Shown in pieces: positions 1 to 8,364 of a stretch of 64,000 bases of DNA. The stretch covers positions 124,001 to 188,000 of the forward strand of contig NZ_JABWCV010000005.1 in NCBI RefSeq assembly GCF_013371085.1, written 5' to 3'. Made by a program: the position numbers and the translations under genes. Origin of the DNA: Vreelandella maris (GTDB taxonomy: Bacteria; Pseudomonadota; Gammaproteobacteria; Pseudomonadales; Halomonadaceae). Each line of letters starts with the position of its first letter. The stretch's first letter is position 1. Below the pieces are notes generated by a model, which made no database searches, was not told the DNA's origin, and was given only the letters and a program-made list of their open reading frames with translations.

Positions 1-1
1 G

Positions 2-859
2 CTCTACCATGCCGCCGCTTACAAGCACGTGCCGATTGTCGAAAACAATGTGCTTGAAGGTGTGCGTAATAATGTGCACGGGACTCAAGTAATCGCGGAA
101 AGTGCTGCCAAATTGGGTGTCGAGCGCTGTGTATTGATTTCTACCGACAAAGCGGTGCGCCCCACCAATGTGATGGGAGCGACTAAGCGGATGGCCGAGC
201 TAGTACTGCAGGATTTAGCCACGCGCTATGCCTTGAAGGACAATCACCGCACCATCTTCTCCATGGTACGTTTTGGTAACGTGCTGGGTTCCAGTGGCTC
301 AGTGGTGCCTCTTTTCCGTCGTCAGATTGAGCTGGGCGGGCCGATTACCGTGACTCACCCAGATATCACTCGCTATTTCATGACCATTCCCGAGGCTGCC
401 CTGCTGGTGATTCAGGCAGGCTCCATGGCTGAAGGCGGTGATGTGTTTGTGCTGGATATGGGCGATTCGGTGAAAATTGTTGACCTGGCAAAGCGGATGA
501 TTCAGCTAACCGGTCTTGAGGTCAAAGATGCCGAAAACCCAGGGGGGGACATTGAGATTGTTTTCAGTGGCCTACGGCCTGGTGAGAAACTCTACGAGGA
601 GCTATTGATTGGCGATAATGTGGCTGGCACATTACACCCTAAAATAATGCGTGCACATGAAGAAACTCTACCCCGCCAGGAATTATCCATACTGTTGCAT
701 GAACTGCGTGAAGCTGAGCGAAACCTTGATAGCTATCGCGCCTGCGCGGTGTTAAAGCGGGGGGTTAGCGGTTTTGCCCACAGTGGCGATGTTTGTGATC
801 TTTTGCCCAACTATCATCATATTGTTTATGACGCTGAGGCTAGGCCTGCTAAGCATTGA
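2..859 (+). CDS. CapD/FlaA1-like nucleotide-sugar 4,6-dehydratase, C-terminal part (partial)
   Basis: The reading frame is open from base 2, so the gene begins upstream of the window; the GTG at 29 is internal, because the preceding codons read LYHAAAYKH, a conserved stretch of the family. Visible are the [18 protein letters not shown] region of the extended SDR active site and the [13 protein letters not shown] motif near the C-terminus. Family members (WbpM, CapD, PglF type) dehydrate or epimerise UDP-GlcNAc for O-antigen, capsule or glycan synthesis, usually as large inner-membrane proteins of about 600 residues; only the last 285 residues are present here. The O-antigen ligase that follows fits a surface-polysaccharide locus. 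The exact product sugar cannot be told. Confidence 0.9.
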   Translation, partial: LYHAAAYKHVPIVENNVLEGVRNNVHGTQVIAESAAKLGVERCVLISTDKAVRPTNVMGATKRMAELVLQDLATRYALKDNHRTIFSMVRFGNVLGSSGSVVPLFRRQIELGGPITVTHPDITRYFMTIPEAALLVIQAGSMAEGGDVFVLDMGDSVKIVDLAKRMIQLTGLEVKDAENPGGDIEIVFSGLRPGEKLYEELLIGDNVAGTLHPKIMRAHEETLPRQELSILLHELREAERNLDSYRACAVLKRGVSGFAHSGDVCDLLPNYHHIVYDAEARPAKH

Positions 860-866
860 TTTTTAT

Positions 867-900
867 AAGCGACTTCTAGCTTTGTTGGGAGTCGCTTTTA
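867..900 (+). terminator. Probable terminator after the CapD-like gene
   Basis: AAGCGACT (867-874) pairs with AGTCGCTT (890-897), followed by a short T-rich stretch. It lies 8 bases after the stop codon. The T-run is weak, so termination may be partial. Confidence 0.55.
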
Positions 901-975
901 TATCTTCCGCTGACAATATTTGCGACGTTGTGTGGTAATATCTCGCGCTCTATTCCCGTCAGTCCTGGAATTTCT

Positions 976-2271
976 GTGAATTATCCTTCTTTGTCTGCTT
1001 CCCTCCCGGTTTCTACTCCTATTTCCATCTACACGTCCCTTGCTTCATTTTTACTATGCGCGATTGCGTTGGTTGTACCTAGTGGTTACTCGCTGGGTGC
1101 CGTCATGCTGTTGTTGGGCAGCGTGGTGCTATTGATAAAACGCCCTGCGCTTGGCTTGAACCGTCAGGATGCGTTGGTGATATTAGCGATGGCCTCGTAT
1201 ACCCTGGTAGGGGCGCTTGAGGCGTGGTGGGATGGGCAGGGCATGCGCGGCATGGATAAACCAATTCGCTTGCTGCTGGCGATTCCCGTGTTGTTGTTAG
1301 TGATGGCTTACCCTCCTCGTTTGGCCTGGTTTTGGGGCGGTGTTGCGGTGGGGGCGATGGGCGCAGGGGGGTTGGCTATGTGGCTGAAGGTGATAGAAGG
1401 TGTAGTGCGCCCAGGCGGTTATAACAATGCGATTCAGTTTGGCAATTTAAGTATGCTGCTGGGGGTGTTGTGTCTCGCCGCGTTGGGGTGGGCCGTTACC
1501 CAACCACGCCGTCATCTGTGGGTGGCATTGTTTTTGGTAGCGGCTTTGTTTGGTGTGGCGGGGTCGTTGTTATCTGGCAGCCGGGGTGGCTGGATAGGCA
1601 TTCCTTTCGTGTTGCTTGTGCTGTTACGCGCCTATGCCCCGTTGGTGCTCAAAAGACATAGTGTAGGTGCGTTAGTGAGCGTTTTGTTAGCGGGGGCCGC
1701 GGTATACGCGGTACCTGAAATTGGCGTGCAAGGGCGCGTTCATCAAGGCATCGAGGAAGTACAGCGCTACGTAGCAGGCGATAGAAGCTTTACTTCTGTG
1801 GGGGCGAGGTTTGAGATGTGGCGGGGGGCCAGTTATTTGATTGCCGAGAAACCGCTGGTTGGCTGGGGATCAAATGGTTACGCTGAGGCGATGCAAACAT
1901 TAGCCAACGAAGGCGTAATTAATGAACGTGCTGCGCGCTATGATCATGCCCACAACGAATTTATTGATACCTTTGCCAAGCGCGGGCTGATTGGCCTTAT
2001 GGTGTTGTTAGCTGTCTACTTACTGCCCATGCGATTTTTTGCTAAAGAGCTGGGGGCCAGGGATTTATCGATACGCGCCACAGCCACGGCAGGTGTATTG
2101 CTACCGGTTACTTATATTGATTTTGGGCTTACACAGGGGTTTTTATCCCATAACAGCGGCGTGATGATGTATGCATTTTTGCTGGCGGTGTTGTGGGGGA
2201 TTTATTCTCGCCAGCGTAAGGCATTAGCTCACGGGGAGTACCCCTCGATTAACAATACGCTACACAATTAA
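976..2271 (+). CDS. O-antigen ligase family protein (WaaL/Wzy_C type)
   Basis: Hydrophobic polytopic protein of about 432 residues with some ten membrane segments. The Wzy_C-type periplasmic region is recognisable: a conserved SGSRGGWIG segment, then a long loop with GARFEMWRGA, PLVGWGSNGY and a conserved DHAHNEFID motif containing the functional histidine. Such proteins transfer polymerised O-antigen to lipid A core, or ligate other glycans, on the periplasmic face of the inner membrane. I prefer the GTG start at 976; a TTG at 928 would add 16 unusual residues without a Shine-Dalgarno. Ligase and polymerase cannot be separated by sequence alone. It follows the CapD-like gene on the same strand. 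Confidence 0.8.
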   Translation: MNYPSLSASLPVSTPISIYTSLASFLLCAIALVVPSGYSLGAVMLLLGSVVLLIKRPALGLNRQDALVILAMASYTLVGALEAWWDGQGMRGMDKPIRLLLAIPVLLLVMAYPPRLAWFWGGVAVGAMGAGGLAMWLKVIEGVVRPGGYNNAIQFGNLSMLLGVLCLAALGWAVTQPRRHLWVALFLVAALFGVAGSLLSGSRGGWIGIPFVLLVLLRAYAPLVLKRHSVGALVSVLLAGAAVYAVPEIGVQGRVHQGIEEVQRYVAGDRSFTSVGARFEMWRGASYLIAEKPLVGWGSNGYAEAMQTLANEGVINERAARYDHAHNEFIDTFAKRGLIGLMVLLAVYLLPMRFFAKELGARDLSIRATATAGVLLPVTYIDFGLTQGFLSHNSGVMMYAFLLAVLWGIYSRQRKALAHGEYPSINNTLHN

Positions 2272-2396
2272 AGCTAATAATAAAGTAAAGTTTACCGGCT
2301 ATCGGAGCAACTCAACTAATCAACAGGCCTGCAGTAAACGTTAAAGGGAAGTTTGCTGCGTATCATAAAGGCCGGTAAATTGTTCAAGGGAAAACG

Positions 2397-3080
2397 ATGT
2401 TAAATATTAAAAAAACACTCGGCTTAACTGCTAGTGCGTTGGTGTTGGCATTGGGTGCCAGTCACAGCGTTGCATTTGATAAAAAAGTGACGGTTTCCGC
2501 TATCGCGGGTACCACTGGGTTCGGGGCCGATGCGTCTTGGCGTTTCCATGAGAACCTCGCTGTTACCGCCCGTTATACCAACGGTTTGGATTTTGACACG
2601 GATTTTGAAGAAGATGATGTGACCTATAACGCCGATTTCGAGATGAAGGCGTCTAGCGTCAAAATGGATTATTTTCCGTTCGGCGGCCGCTTCTTCTTAT
2701 CGGCAGGCATCATGATGCCGGATATCGAAGCGAACGTGGTAGGTACGCCGGACGATGGCAGCACCTATGAATTTAACAACCGTCCTTATACCGCCGCTGA
2801 GATTGGTTCGGTTGTGGGTAGCGCTACCGTTTCGGATGGTACCCAGCCTTATGTGGGCCTTGGGTGGCGCAGTTCCCATCAGAGTGGGCTTTCGTTCTTC
2901 TCTGAGTTTGGGGTCGTAGCGACCAACGTAGACGTATCGCTGAGCACTACCCGTAACCTGGAAGCGGCTAACCCACAGCTTCAGCAGGATATTCGTGCTG
3001 AAGAGCAAAGCCTTGAAGATGATATCGATAAACTACCCGTATTCCCCGTTGCAGTGCTGGGTGTTTCTTATACGTTTTAA
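2397..3080 (+). CDS. Outer-membrane beta-barrel protein, small (OmpW-like size), function unknown
   Basis: A 227-residue protein with a clear Sec signal peptide (MLNIKKT..., hydrophobic core, ASHSVA cleavage region) followed by alternating polar/hydrophobic strands and a C-terminal YTF whose terminal phenylalanine is typical of BAM-inserted barrels. Residues 185-210 are highly acidic and could form an extended periplasmic or surface loop. An AAGGGAAAACG Shine-Dalgarno region precedes the ATG. The size suits an eight-stranded barrel. I do not recognise a specific family, so no substrate is proposed. It is monocistronic, with its own terminator downstream. Confidence 0.75.
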   Translation: MLNIKKTLGLTASALVLALGASHSVAFDKKVTVSAIAGTTGFGADASWRFHENLAVTARYTNGLDFDTDFEEDDVTYNADFEMKASSVKMDYFPFGGRFFLSAGIMMPDIEANVVGTPDDGSTYEFNNRPYTAAEIGSVVGSATVSDGTQPYVGLGWRSSHQSGLSFFSEFGVVATNVDVSLSTTRNLEAANPQLQQDIRAEEQSLEDDIDKLPVFPVAVLGVSYTF

Positions 3081-3121
3081 GCTTTAGTCCCTGCTGTTGT
3101 TCAAGCTGGATGCGTTTTAAA

Positions 3122-3155
3122 GCCCGCCATCACCCATAGTGTTGGCGGGTTTTTG
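3122..3155 (+). terminator. Rho-independent terminator of the outer-membrane protein gene
   Basis: CCCGCCA pairs with TGGCGGG across a 13-base loop and is followed directly by TTTTT. It lies about 40 bases after the stop at 3080. Confidence 0.85.
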
Positions 3156-3262
3156 CTAACTAAACATTGTCTTTCGTGCTTTTTTATTGCATCGTCGATG
3201 TATCATTAGTTTTTCTTTAATGAAGCTAGTAATTTCTAATGGCGCTGCTTGGAGAGCTGACG

Positions 3263-4696
3263 ATGGCGATACCCCCTAAGACGACTTCTCTATCAACTAT
3301 CATTCATCGTGGTGGCGCTAGCGGTGTTACGGGTAGTTGTCATCAACTTATCGCTAATAGTGAGTCTTCACTATTAATCGATTGTGGCTTGTTTCAAGGC
3401 GATGATGCGCAGCAGGATAGCTTCGATCAGCTCTCTATTGATTTTGATATTTCGACGGTAAAAGCGCTCATCGTTACGCATGTTCATATCGACCATATTG
3501 GGCGGTTGCCTTACTTGTTGGCCGCTGGTTTTTCAGGCCCTATTTTGTGCTCAAAGCCTTCGGCGAAGTTATTGCCGTTGGTGATTGAAGATGCTCTGAA
3601 AATTGGTTTTACCCGTGATGCGCGTTTAATTTCCCAGTTTTTAGAGCGGGTAGAGCAACAGTTGGTGCCGTTGGATTATGCTAAATGGCACACCGTGGAG
3701 GCATCGCCCTCTATTAACATGAAGATAAAGCTCCAGCGTGCGGGGCATATTCTGGGTTCAAGCTATGTAGAGGTCGCGTTACGGGAGCCGCATTCAAAAC
3801 GCCGTGAGCGTGTGGTGTTTTCCGGCGACCTGGGGGCGGCTAATGCGCCTTTACTGCCTGCGCCTAAATCGCCGTCCAGAGCTGATGTACTGGTGCTGGA
3901 ATCTACCTATGGTGACCGGCTGCATGAGGGACGTAGTGAACGTGCGGCACTACTAAAGCGGGCGATAGAAAAGGCGTTGGATAATAAAGGCACGGTGATT
4001 ATTCCTGCCTTTAGCATTGGCCGAACCCAGGAACTGCTTTACGAGTTGGAGGGTATTATCCACCGGGCGGGCAGTGATGCGCTTTGGCAATCGCTGGAGA
4101 TTATCGTCGATTCGCCGTTGGCTTCGCGTTTTACTCGAGTGTATCGGGAACTTAAACCGTTTTGGGACGACGAAGCGCAGAAGCGTTTGAAAGCGGGACG
4201 GCATCCGTTAAATTTTGATGCGCTGTATACCGTGGACAGCCATGAAACCCATGAGCAAACGGTACGCTATTTAGCCGAAAGCGGCAGGCCTGCGGTAGTG
4301 ATTGCCGCCAGCGGTATGTGCACCGGTGGCCGGGTCGTTAATTATTTAAAAGCCATGCTGGGTGACCCGCGCCACCAGGTGTTGTTTGTGGGTTACCAAG
4401 GGGCGGGAACGCCGGGGCGCGATATACAGCGCTTCGGGGCCCAGGGTGGCTGGGCAATGTTGGATGGTGAGCGTTACGATATCCGCGCGGGTGTCACCAC
4501 CATTAGCGGTTACTCCGCCCACGCCGATCAACGGGATTTACTCAACTTTATCAAGCGAATGCGCCATTGGCCCCGGGAAGTGAAGCTGGTGCATGGGGAT
4601 ACAGGTGCCAAGCGAGTACTGAAAGCGGAGATAGAAGCTTTGGCCCACAAAGCCGGGTGCTCCATCAGCGTTGTTTTGCCTTCGGAGCATGAGTGA
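3263..4696 (+). CDS. Metallo-beta-lactamase/beta-CASP RNA-processing nuclease family protein
   Basis: The protein (477 residues from the ATG at 3263) has the MBL zinc-site motif HVHIDHIGRLP, an SGDLG metal motif, then a beta-CASP domain with GRTQELLYEL, ASGMCTGGR and SAHADQRDL, and a C-terminal VKLVHGDTGAKRVL segment typical of the RMMBL region. Such proteins (CPSF-73/Ysh1-like) are RNA endo- or exonucleases in archaea and eukaryotes; the bacterial stand-alone forms are mostly uncharacterised. The start at 3263 is favoured over the ATG at 3239 because GGAGAG lies just upstream. Promoter and terminator context suggests a single-gene unit. The RNA substrate is unknown. Confidence 0.85.
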   Translation: MAIPPKTTSLSTIIHRGGASGVTGSCHQLIANSESSLLIDCGLFQGDDAQQDSFDQLSIDFDISTVKALIVTHVHIDHIGRLPYLLAAGFSGPILCSKPSAKLLPLVIEDALKIGFTRDARLISQFLERVEQQLVPLDYAKWHTVEASPSINMKIKLQRAGHILGSSYVEVALREPHSKRRERVVFSGDLGAANAPLLPAPKSPSRADVLVLESTYGDRLHEGRSERAALLKRAIEKALDNKGTVIIPAFSIGRTQELLYELEGIIHRAGSDALWQSLEIIVDSPLASRFTRVYRELKPFWDDEAQKRLKAGRHPLNFDALYTVDSHETHEQTVRYLAESGRPAVVIAASGMCTGGRVVNYLKAMLGDPRHQVLFVGYQGAGTPGRDIQRFGAQGGWAMLDGERYDIRAGVTTISGYSAHADQRDLLNFIKRMRHWPREVKLVHGDTGAKRVLKAEIEALAHKAGCSISVVLPSEHE

Positions 4697-4708
4697 GTTT
4701 CAGAGCGG

Positions 4709-5040
4709 GATCATTGCTGATCGCCCAATGAATTGGGCTCCTACAATACCTTGTGCCTGCACCCAGCCTTTGTAGGAGCCCGACTTGTCGGGCGATCAGG
4801 CCGTCTAGAAGCATTTACCCTCGGCGCCTCGATCATTGCTTATCGCCCAATGAATTGGGCTCCTACAACACCTGATGCCTGCACCTAGCCTTTGTAGGAG
4901 CCCGACTTGTCGGGCGATCAGGTTATCTAGAAGCATTTACTCTTGGCGTCTCGATCATTGCTGATCGCGCAATGAATTGCGCTCCTACAATACCTGGTGC
5001 CTGCACCCAGCCTTATAGGAGCCCGACTTGTTGGGCGATG
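4709..5040. repeat. Three tandem REP/BIME-like palindromic units, 122-bp period
   Basis: Units begin at 4709, 4831 and 4953. Each has two hairpins: a left arm containing GCCCAATGAATTGGGC followed by CTCCTACAA, and a right arm with TTGTAGGAGCCCGACTTGTC and GGGCGATCAGG. The left CTCCTACAA is the inverse of the right TTGTAGGAG, so the arms can also pair with each other. A conserved 30-base linker (TCTAGAAGCATTTAC and neighbours) separates units. The form resembles Pseudomonas REP sequences (GTAGGAGC plus a palindrome). The array fills the 404-bp gap between two convergent genes, where such elements usually sit. In unit 3 the palindrome changes to GCGCAATGAATTGCGC, with both arms altered together. 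Confidence 0.85.
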
Positions 5041-5100
5041 TGTATTTGGTGAAGCGGAAGGTAGTCCTCAAAATGGAAGCATGGTTAGACGTCTAATTGC

Positions 5101-5682
5101 TCACCAGCCCCCTTGGCCTTCTAACAAACTACGGGTGTTGTTGTTTAACGGTAGGCGGAAATCGGCGCTGCCGAGTACCATAGCGTCGCCTGCTCTCACC
5201 ACACGCGCACTGACGTAGACGTAGTCCTGGCCTTGCGCGTAGGTGCCCATCAGGATAGAGCGGGCGTTGTGCTGGGCGCTTAGGCGCTGCACTTGGCGGG
5301 AAAGAATTAACTCTCCCACGCTCTCTTCAATAAACATGCTGTCGCGCATTTTGACTTCGCGGACTTCCATGCCCTGGCGCGAGAGCGCTGATGCCATGAT
5401 TTCTGAACTAATCCGCCCAAGCGTGGATGATTGGCTCAAGTTGTCGATGCTGACAAAGGTGGCGGCAATCATGGGGCTGTAGCGCGTCAGTTCCGGGTTG
5501 CTGGCGATCATTTGTTCGGCAGCGGCGTGCACTAATTCAGAAAGATCGGGTTCCGGTTCCGCAGGGGGGTTGTTAGCATTACCCAGCGTACTACAGCCTG
5601 CCAGCAATAGTAGTGCAATGCTCATGAGCGCAATACGGGTGATAGAGGGCGCGCGCCGTTTAGAAAAGAGTGTGTTCAGCAT
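5101..5682 (-). CDS. FlgO-family outer-membrane lipoprotein
   Basis: Product of 193 residues starting at the ATG whose complement ends at 5682. It has a basic N-terminus, a hydrophobic stretch and an LLLAGC lipobox, so it is a lipoprotein. The mature part matches the FlgO domain: an N-terminal helix LVHAAAEQMI, a TFVSIDNLSQSSTLGR segment, and the C-terminal motif MGTYAQGQDYVYVSARVV...GSADFRLPL. In Vibrio, FlgO is an outer-membrane protein needed for flagellar stability; many genomes carry FlgO-like proteins away from flagellar clusters, as here. The upstream lipoprotein gene ends 4 bases before this start, so the two are co-transcribed. A longer in-frame extension to 5817 lacks a ribosome site and was not used. 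Confidence 0.75.
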   Translation of the reverse strand: MLNTLFSKRRAPSITRIALMSIALLLLAGCSTLGNANNPPAEPEPDLSELVHAAAEQMIASNPELTRYSPMIAATFVSIDNLSQSSTLGRISSEIMASALSRQGMEVREVKMRDSMFIEESVGELILSRQVQRLSAQHNARSILMGTYAQGQDYVYVSARVVRAGDAMVLGSADFRLPLNNNTRSLLEGQGGW

Positions 5683-5686
5683 GAAA

Positions 5687-6424
5687 TTACCACGTATCAG
5701 TAAGAGGAACGAAGGGAGTGGTAGGCGCCTGGGGCACACGATGTGGGGCATATTGACGACGATCGCCCGAATTAATGTAGTAAATGTTGGATGACGAGTA
5801 GAGAATTCGTTCGCCATCGATAATCTGGGTCGTCACAATGATCTCTTCGTTACCGGTATGGGTCCAGTTGCCGCTGGTGGTATCGGCAAGCATACCTGCA
5901 GGGATTAACGCCAGCGCTGGCTCGCTCCACTGATTAAAGGGAATGGTGGCCACGGCGATGCCAGCGGTTAGCGCAGTGAAAGCGCCTACCGGCGGGCGTA
6001 CAAAATCGCGATCCCGATGTTCGACCACTTCGACATCAATGGAGATATTGGCGCTGTTGGCAGTGGGCACGGTAGTGAGGTTGGCGCCGCGTGAAACCAG
6101 CTCACTGGTAAGCAGCGTGCGAAAGCCACGCCCAAATTCACCGCCGCTGTAGGCGTGTAAGTCACCCGTGTCGGCTTCTGTGATATATAAGTCGCGATTG
6201 CGAACGCGCTCACGTTGCAAAATGCTGGTAGCTTCGTGACGTGCGAGCACATCCCAGTGATGGGCAGCCTGCATGCGTTGCTGCTCGGTATAGGGGTAAG
6301 TCGTAGCAATGGGCGCTTGTGATGTATTGGCATAGAAGCAGCCGCTGAGCATTAGGCTCGCCAGCCCCACGCTAACAGGACGTATGAAATAGGGTAAACG
6401 ACATAATAGGGGACGGATGCGCAC
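5687..6424 (-). CDS. Lipoprotein of unknown function, co-transcribed with the FlgO-like gene
   Basis: 245 residues from a GTG start at 6424, with AAGGA eight bases upstream. The signal sequence ends in an LMLSGC lipobox, predicting lipidation. Residues of note are a cluster of charged residues around 70-95, the predicted strand ANISIDVEVVEHRDRDFVRP, a glycine/alanine-rich hydrophobic segment GAFTALTAGIAVATIPF, and a VTTQIIDGERILYSSSNIYY strand pair near the end. The layout recalls secreted proteins with a CsgG/FlgO-like fold, but I cannot assign a family with confidence. It is the first gene of a two-gene operon; its promoter should lie in 6425-6600, next to the IscB element. Confidence 0.65.
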   Translation of the reverse strand: MRIRPLLCRLPYFIRPVSVGLASLMLSGCFYANTSQAPIATTYPYTEQQRMQAAHHWDVLARHEATSILQRERVRNRDLYITEADTGDLHAYSGGEFGRGFRTLLTSELVSRGANLTTVPTANSANISIDVEVVEHRDRDFVRPPVGAFTALTAGIAVATIPFNQWSEPALALIPAGMLADTTSGNWTHTGNEEIIVTTQIIDGERILYSSSNIYYINSGDRRQYAPHRVPQAPTTPFVPLTDTW

Positions 6425-6605
6425 CTGCGGGTTCCTTTTTGCTACAAAACGGCTTTTGATAGACTGTTCGCTATGCTTAGTTTGCCATGCCTAATTCGAC
6501 GTACCTAGCGCTAAGTGCCTAGTCCTAAGTGCTAGGTTCACAGTACTGGGTTCAAAATACATGATTAGATCTAAATAGCTAAATCGGCCAAGAGGTTCAA
6601 AACTT
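6425..6605. other. Intergenic stretch upstream of the IscB element
   Basis: It should hold the minus-strand promoter for the two lipoprotein genes and the genomic flank from which the omega-RNA guide is drawn. ACCTAGC and GCTAGGT (around 6501-6535) form an inverted repeat enclosing two copies of CTAAGTG. GGTTCAAAA occurs twice (6549-6557 and 6594-6602). I see no gene here. Confidence 0.5.
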
Positions 6606-6905
6606 GAGTCAACTACCCCCGCCTGAAGGCGGGAGCTTGTGACAACACGCTGGGTTGACCAGGGAGAGCGGTAGCCAACCCGCTACGTTGATAACAGGTC
6701 GCCAAAACTCACCGGCAAGTGCTTCCTCAGCTTGCCGCTCTGAAAGGTCAGGATCATGCGGGCGCAAGGTAAAACGCCGAAGGTCTTGATCGCTGTTGGC
6801 AGCGCTATCGTCAGCAGGAGCCGGTTATCGACATTCCCGAGGGGAGACGGGGCGCACGCCTCGCGACACAAGACCCGTAAGGGTATTTACACAGGAGAAA
6901 ATCGC
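6604..6905 (+). ncRNA. Putative omega-RNA (HEARO-type RNA) of IscB
   Basis: About 300 noncoding bases directly before iscB, rich in hairpins: GTCAAC (6608-6613) pairs with GTTGAC (6654-6659) and encloses CCCGCC-TGAA-GGCGGG (6618-6633); GTAGC (6671-6675) pairs with GCTAC (6682-6686); CGGCAAG (6713-6719) pairs with CTTGCCG (6731-6737); ACCC-GTAA-GGGT lies near 6873-6884. IscB families are known to use an RNA encoded immediately 5' of the gene, whose first ~16 bases are a guide taken from the flank. By that rule the guide would lie around 6588-6606. Ends and fold are inferred by eye; a covariance-model search was not possible here. Confidence 0.6.
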
Positions 6906-8276
6906 ATGGCGGTTTTCGTAATAGACAAACAGAAGCAACCGTTGATGCCGTGCAGCGAAAAGCGCGCCCGCTTGCTGCTAGGGCGCGGTCGTGCCGTGGT
7001 GCATAAGCGTTACCCGTTTACCATTCGACTGAAAGATCGGGTGGGCGGAGACATGCAGCCGCTACGCCTGGGCATTGACCCTGGCAGCAAGACCACTGGG
7101 TTGGCGCTGATGCGCGAAACCGACACTGAACAGCGTCATGTGCTGTGCCTGTTTGGGCTGGTGCATCGTGGGTACCAGATAAAGAAATCGCTGGAGCAGC
7201 GCGCTGCCTTTCGGCGTCGTCGCCGGTCGAAGAATCTGCGCTACCGCGCCCCGCGCTTTAACAATCGCACCAAGCCCAAAGGTTGGCTGGCACCGTCGCT
7301 GCAGCATCGCGTTGACACCGTGATGGCCTGGGTAAATCGGCTCAGTCGCTTGGCACCGATCACCGGCATCTGCCAAGAGTTAGTGCGCTTTGACACGCAA
7401 CAGTTGGAAAACCCAGAGATTAGCGGCGTCGAGTATCAGCAAGGCACGCTGTTGGGCTACGAGGTGCGCGAATATTTACTGGAAAAGTGGGGGCGCGAAT
7501 GTGCGTATTGTGGCGACACAGACACACCACTTGAAGTCGAGCATGTGGTGCCGCGTTCACGCAGCGGTTCGAATCGTGTCAGCAACTTAACGCTGAGCTG
7601 CCACCCCTGTAATCAGGCCAAGAACAGCCAGGCATTGGCTGACTTCTTTGCCCACGACAAGGGACTGCATCGCCGCTTGAAAGCCAATGGCCACACCGCT
7701 GCCATTCGACTAGAGCGGGTACAGCGCCAGCTCAAGCAGTCATTAAGAGATGCCAGCGCCGTCAACGCGACCCGTTGGGCGCTGTTCTCCGCGCTCAAGA
7801 CCACTGATTTGCCGGTCGCCGTCAGCAGCGGCGGCCGCACCAAATACAACCGCCAGCGACTGGGCATCCCTAAAACCCACGGCCTGGATGCTGCCTGTGT
7901 CGGTGCATTTGACACGCTTCACGCTTGGCAGGTGCCTACCTTAACCATCAAGGCGATGGGGCGTGGCAGCTATCAACGCACGCGCCTGAACAAGTACGGC
8001 TTCCCACGCGGCTTTTTGATGCGACAGAAGCAAGTAAGAGGCTTTCAGACCGGCGACATGGTGCGTGCGCTGGTGCCCACCGGCAAGAAAGCCGGAATGC
8101 ATACGGGGCGTGTCGCGGTGCGTAAAACCGGCAGCTTCAATATCCAAACAGAACACGGTGCGGTGCAAGGGGTTTCGCACAACTACTGCACCGTGATCCA
8201 GCGCGGTGATGGCTACGGCTATCACCACACCCCCTCTATCAACCTAACAGGAGGAGCGGGACAGGCGGTGGCGTGA
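6906..8276 (+). CDS. iscB: RNA-guided endonuclease IscB
   Basis: 456 residues with the full IscB architecture. An N-terminal PLMP domain (PLMP at residues 12-15) is followed by RuvC-I (GIDPGS, Asp58), an arginine-rich bridge helix (RRRRRSKN, about 103-110), RuvC-II (Glu158 in CQELVRFD), an HNH domain (zinc pairs CAYC 199-202 and CHPC 232-235; EHVVPRS with His213), RuvC-III (HGLDAA, Asp328) and a C-terminal TAM-interacting type region. All catalytic residues look intact. IscB is the ancestor-like relative of Cas9 and cuts DNA guided by the omega-RNA. The ATG at 6906 is chosen because AGGAG lies 8 bases upstream and the PLMP domain begins at once; an in-frame extension from 6756 runs through the omega-RNA and is not credible. 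Confidence 0.95.
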   Translation: MAVFVIDKQKQPLMPCSEKRARLLLGRGRAVVHKRYPFTIRLKDRVGGDMQPLRLGIDPGSKTTGLALMRETDTEQRHVLCLFGLVHRGYQIKKSLEQRAAFRRRRRSKNLRYRAPRFNNRTKPKGWLAPSLQHRVDTVMAWVNRLSRLAPITGICQELVRFDTQQLENPEISGVEYQQGTLLGYEVREYLLEKWGRECAYCGDTDTPLEVEHVVPRSRSGSNRVSNLTLSCHPCNQAKNSQALADFFAHDKGLHRRLKANGHTAAIRLERVQRQLKQSLRDASAVNATRWALFSALKTTDLPVAVSSGGRTKYNRQRLGIPKTHGLDAACVGAFDTLHAWQVPTLTIKAMGRGSYQRTRLNKYGFPRGFLMRQKQVRGFQTGDMVRALVPTGKKAGMHTGRVAVRKTGSFNIQTEHGAVQGVSHNYCTVIQRGDGYGYHHTPSINLTGGAGQAVA

Positions 8277-8281
8277 TCCAA

Positions 8282-8330
8282 GTCGCCCTGCGGGCGACGC
8301 GCTCTCCCTCCTCGCACTAAAAGTACGAGG
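8282..8330 (+). other. Hairpins at the right end of the IscB element
   Basis: A 7-bp perfect stem with a 3-base loop (8282-8298) is followed by an imperfect stem CTCGCAC/GTACGAG (about 8311-8330). They start 5 bases after the iscB stop. They may be the recognition hairpin of the element and may also end iscB transcription, although no T-run follows. Confidence 0.5.
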
Positions 8331-8364
8331 TATCCCGCGTAAAATCTGATGAGCGATAATACCA

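Larger units (their letters stand above)
6606..8340 (+). mobile_element. IscB (IS200/IS605-like, tnpA-less) element, approximate ends
   Basis: The unit comprises the omega-RNA, iscB and a structured right end, with no TnpA transposase. The right end carries GTCGCCC-TGC-GGGCGAC (8282-8298) and an imperfect hairpin around 8311-8330, as expected for a single-strand-transposed element. AGGGAGAGCG (6661-6670) in the omega-RNA is an exact inverse of CGCTCTCCCT (8300-8309) at the right end. Outer boundaries are estimates: the left end should be just before the GTCAAC stem and the right end just before the MotB-like gene at 8365. Mobilisation would need a transposase supplied in trans. Confidence 0.5.

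Noticed and set aside
6756..6905. Fifty-residue N-terminal extension of IscB
   Set aside because: The segment overlaps the structured omega-RNA, and a good ribosome site sits before ATG 6906 where the PLMP domain begins.
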